Assembly: GCA_945910005.1 (NCBI GenBank)
Contig: CAMDTW010000188.1
Coordinates: forward strand, 1 to 64,000
From: Isoperla grammatica
Taxonomy: Eukaryota; Arthropoda; Insecta; Plecoptera; Perlodidae
Direction of reading: 5' to 3'
DNA length: 64,000 bases
Notes under the pieces: generated by a model
Told to the model about the DNA's origin: nothing
Seen by the model: the letters and a program-made list of their open reading frames with translations, nothing else
Databases searched by the model: none
In this document: in pieces, positions 63,580 through 64,000 of the stretch
How positions within the stretch are numbered: position 1 is the stretch's first letter
How the letters are laid out: each line of letters begins with the position of its first letter
Position numbers and translations under genes: made by a program

Positions 63580-64000
63580 TTTCCTTTACGTTCCCCGACT
63601 ACTAAGCAAATAACATCCAAACTAGAAGAATTTTTCTGTCGTCATGGATTCCCTGATGCCATTTCGAGCGATAACGGCAAACAATTTGTCAGTGCCATCT
63701 GGAAAAGCACGATGGCATTGTTTGGCATTTCTGATCGCCATACTGTTCCTTACAGGCCTTGTGGGCAACAGGTGGAGAGGCATAATGGTACCCTAAAAAC
63801 AAGCATTCGAGCCTACTGCGATAACCACCGAGATTGGGATCGTCATCTTCATGCTTTAGCGTTTGCATTAAGAACCGCAGTAAGTGAGGTAACTGGGTAC
63901 TCTCCTGCTACTCTAACCTACGGCAGAGACCTGCACGCACCCTGGGATCGCAGGGACCCTCTCGACGAGGATTCATCAGCCGTCCAAGTTCATGAATATG
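63580..64000 (+). CDS. Ty3/Gypsy integrase core, open to the end of the window
   Basis: A stop-free frame of 140 codons with no ATG reads FPLRSPTTKQITSKLEEFFC, RHGFPDAISSDNGKQFVSAI, DRHTVPYRPCGQQVERHNGT, LKTSIRAYCDNHRDWDRHL and TGYSPATLTYGRDLHAPWDR. SDNG carries the second catalytic Asp and QVERHNGTLK the catalytic Glu. The first Asp lies upstream and is missing, so the left side is truncated at about 63580. The absence of any lesion over 420 bp suggests a fairly young element. The rest of it lies beyond the window. A domesticated integrase is less likely. Confidence 0.85.

Overview
The window looks like noncoding, repeat-dense DNA from an animal nuclear genome. The evidence is GT-AG introns, tRNA- and 5S-derived SINEs, LINE, Penelope, BEL/Pao, Ty3/Gypsy, CMC/EnSpm, Harbinger, Mutator-like and Tc1/IS630 remnants, and several satellites. 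There are no bacterial operons. The mixture of elements and the very frequent AGGCCTA/TAGGCCTA palindrome suggest a marine invertebrate, perhaps a deuterostome. That is only an inference and I cannot name the species. Layout: 1-1220 is the end of a 179-bp satellite. 1.7-3.1 kb holds a Penelope-associated dispersed repeat and SINEs. 3.3-4.25 kb is a deleted BEL/Pao element. 5.16-6.18 kb is a broken CMC/EnSpm-type transposase. 7.0-7.45 kb is a coiled-coil pseudogene. 8.7-9.58 kb is a 153-bp minisatellite hit by a SINE. 11.6 kb is a Gypsy RT scrap. 13.5-14.04 kb is a two-exon fragment of a host-like hypothetical family. 14.8-16.6 kb is a 5S-derived SINE back to back with a LINE that itself carries a SINE. 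17.85-18.6 kb is a nested SINE pair. 19.0 kb is a Myb/SANT exon. 23.3-24.3 kb is a 1-kb ATT microsatellite. 27.3 kb is a 22-bp minisatellite. 28.3-29.5 kb is a second LINE. 30.8-32.7 kb is a run of SINEs. 33.4-34.2 kb is a Harbinger-type MITE. 37.9-39.4 kb is a nest of SINEs inside the Penelope-associated repeat. 40.1-42.1 kb holds coiled-coil and SGNH-esterase pseudogenes. 43.25-46.2 kb is a small intact-looking five-exon gene. 46.3-47.7 kb is a local duplication with a solo LTR in one copy. 47.7-48.17 kb is a Penelope RT fragment running up to a 4-kb, 88-copy 45-bp array (48.28-52.25 kb). 53.5-54.5 kb is a Tc1/IS630-type pseudogene. 55.4-56.3 kb carries two hammerhead-ribozyme-like motifs. 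56.56 kb is a Harbinger transposase exon. 56.7-60.2 kb is AT-rich and featureless to me. 60.7-62.0 kb is more SINE and Penelope-associated repeat. 62.3-63.2 kb is a spliced SGNH fragment followed by a Mutator-like fragment. From 63.58 kb to the end there is an open Gypsy integrase. The one gene I can assemble end to end without a lesion is the unrecognised five-exon gene at 43250-46207. It encodes about 128 residues: an acidic N-terminus, 22 consecutive prolines, an arginine-rich segment, and a Gly/Asn-rich tail. All four introns are phase 1, all internal exons are multiples of three, and neighbouring introns are homologous, so it appears to have grown by duplication of exon-intron modules. 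The dominant repeat is a composite SINE family. About two dozen copies share one 3' end but carry at least three different 5' heads. Target-site duplications at several copies show that it moved by retrotransposition and inserted into other repeats, which allows relative dating. No functional tRNA or rRNA gene, CRISPR array or operon was seen. Most long reading frames in the window are tandem-repeat artefacts.
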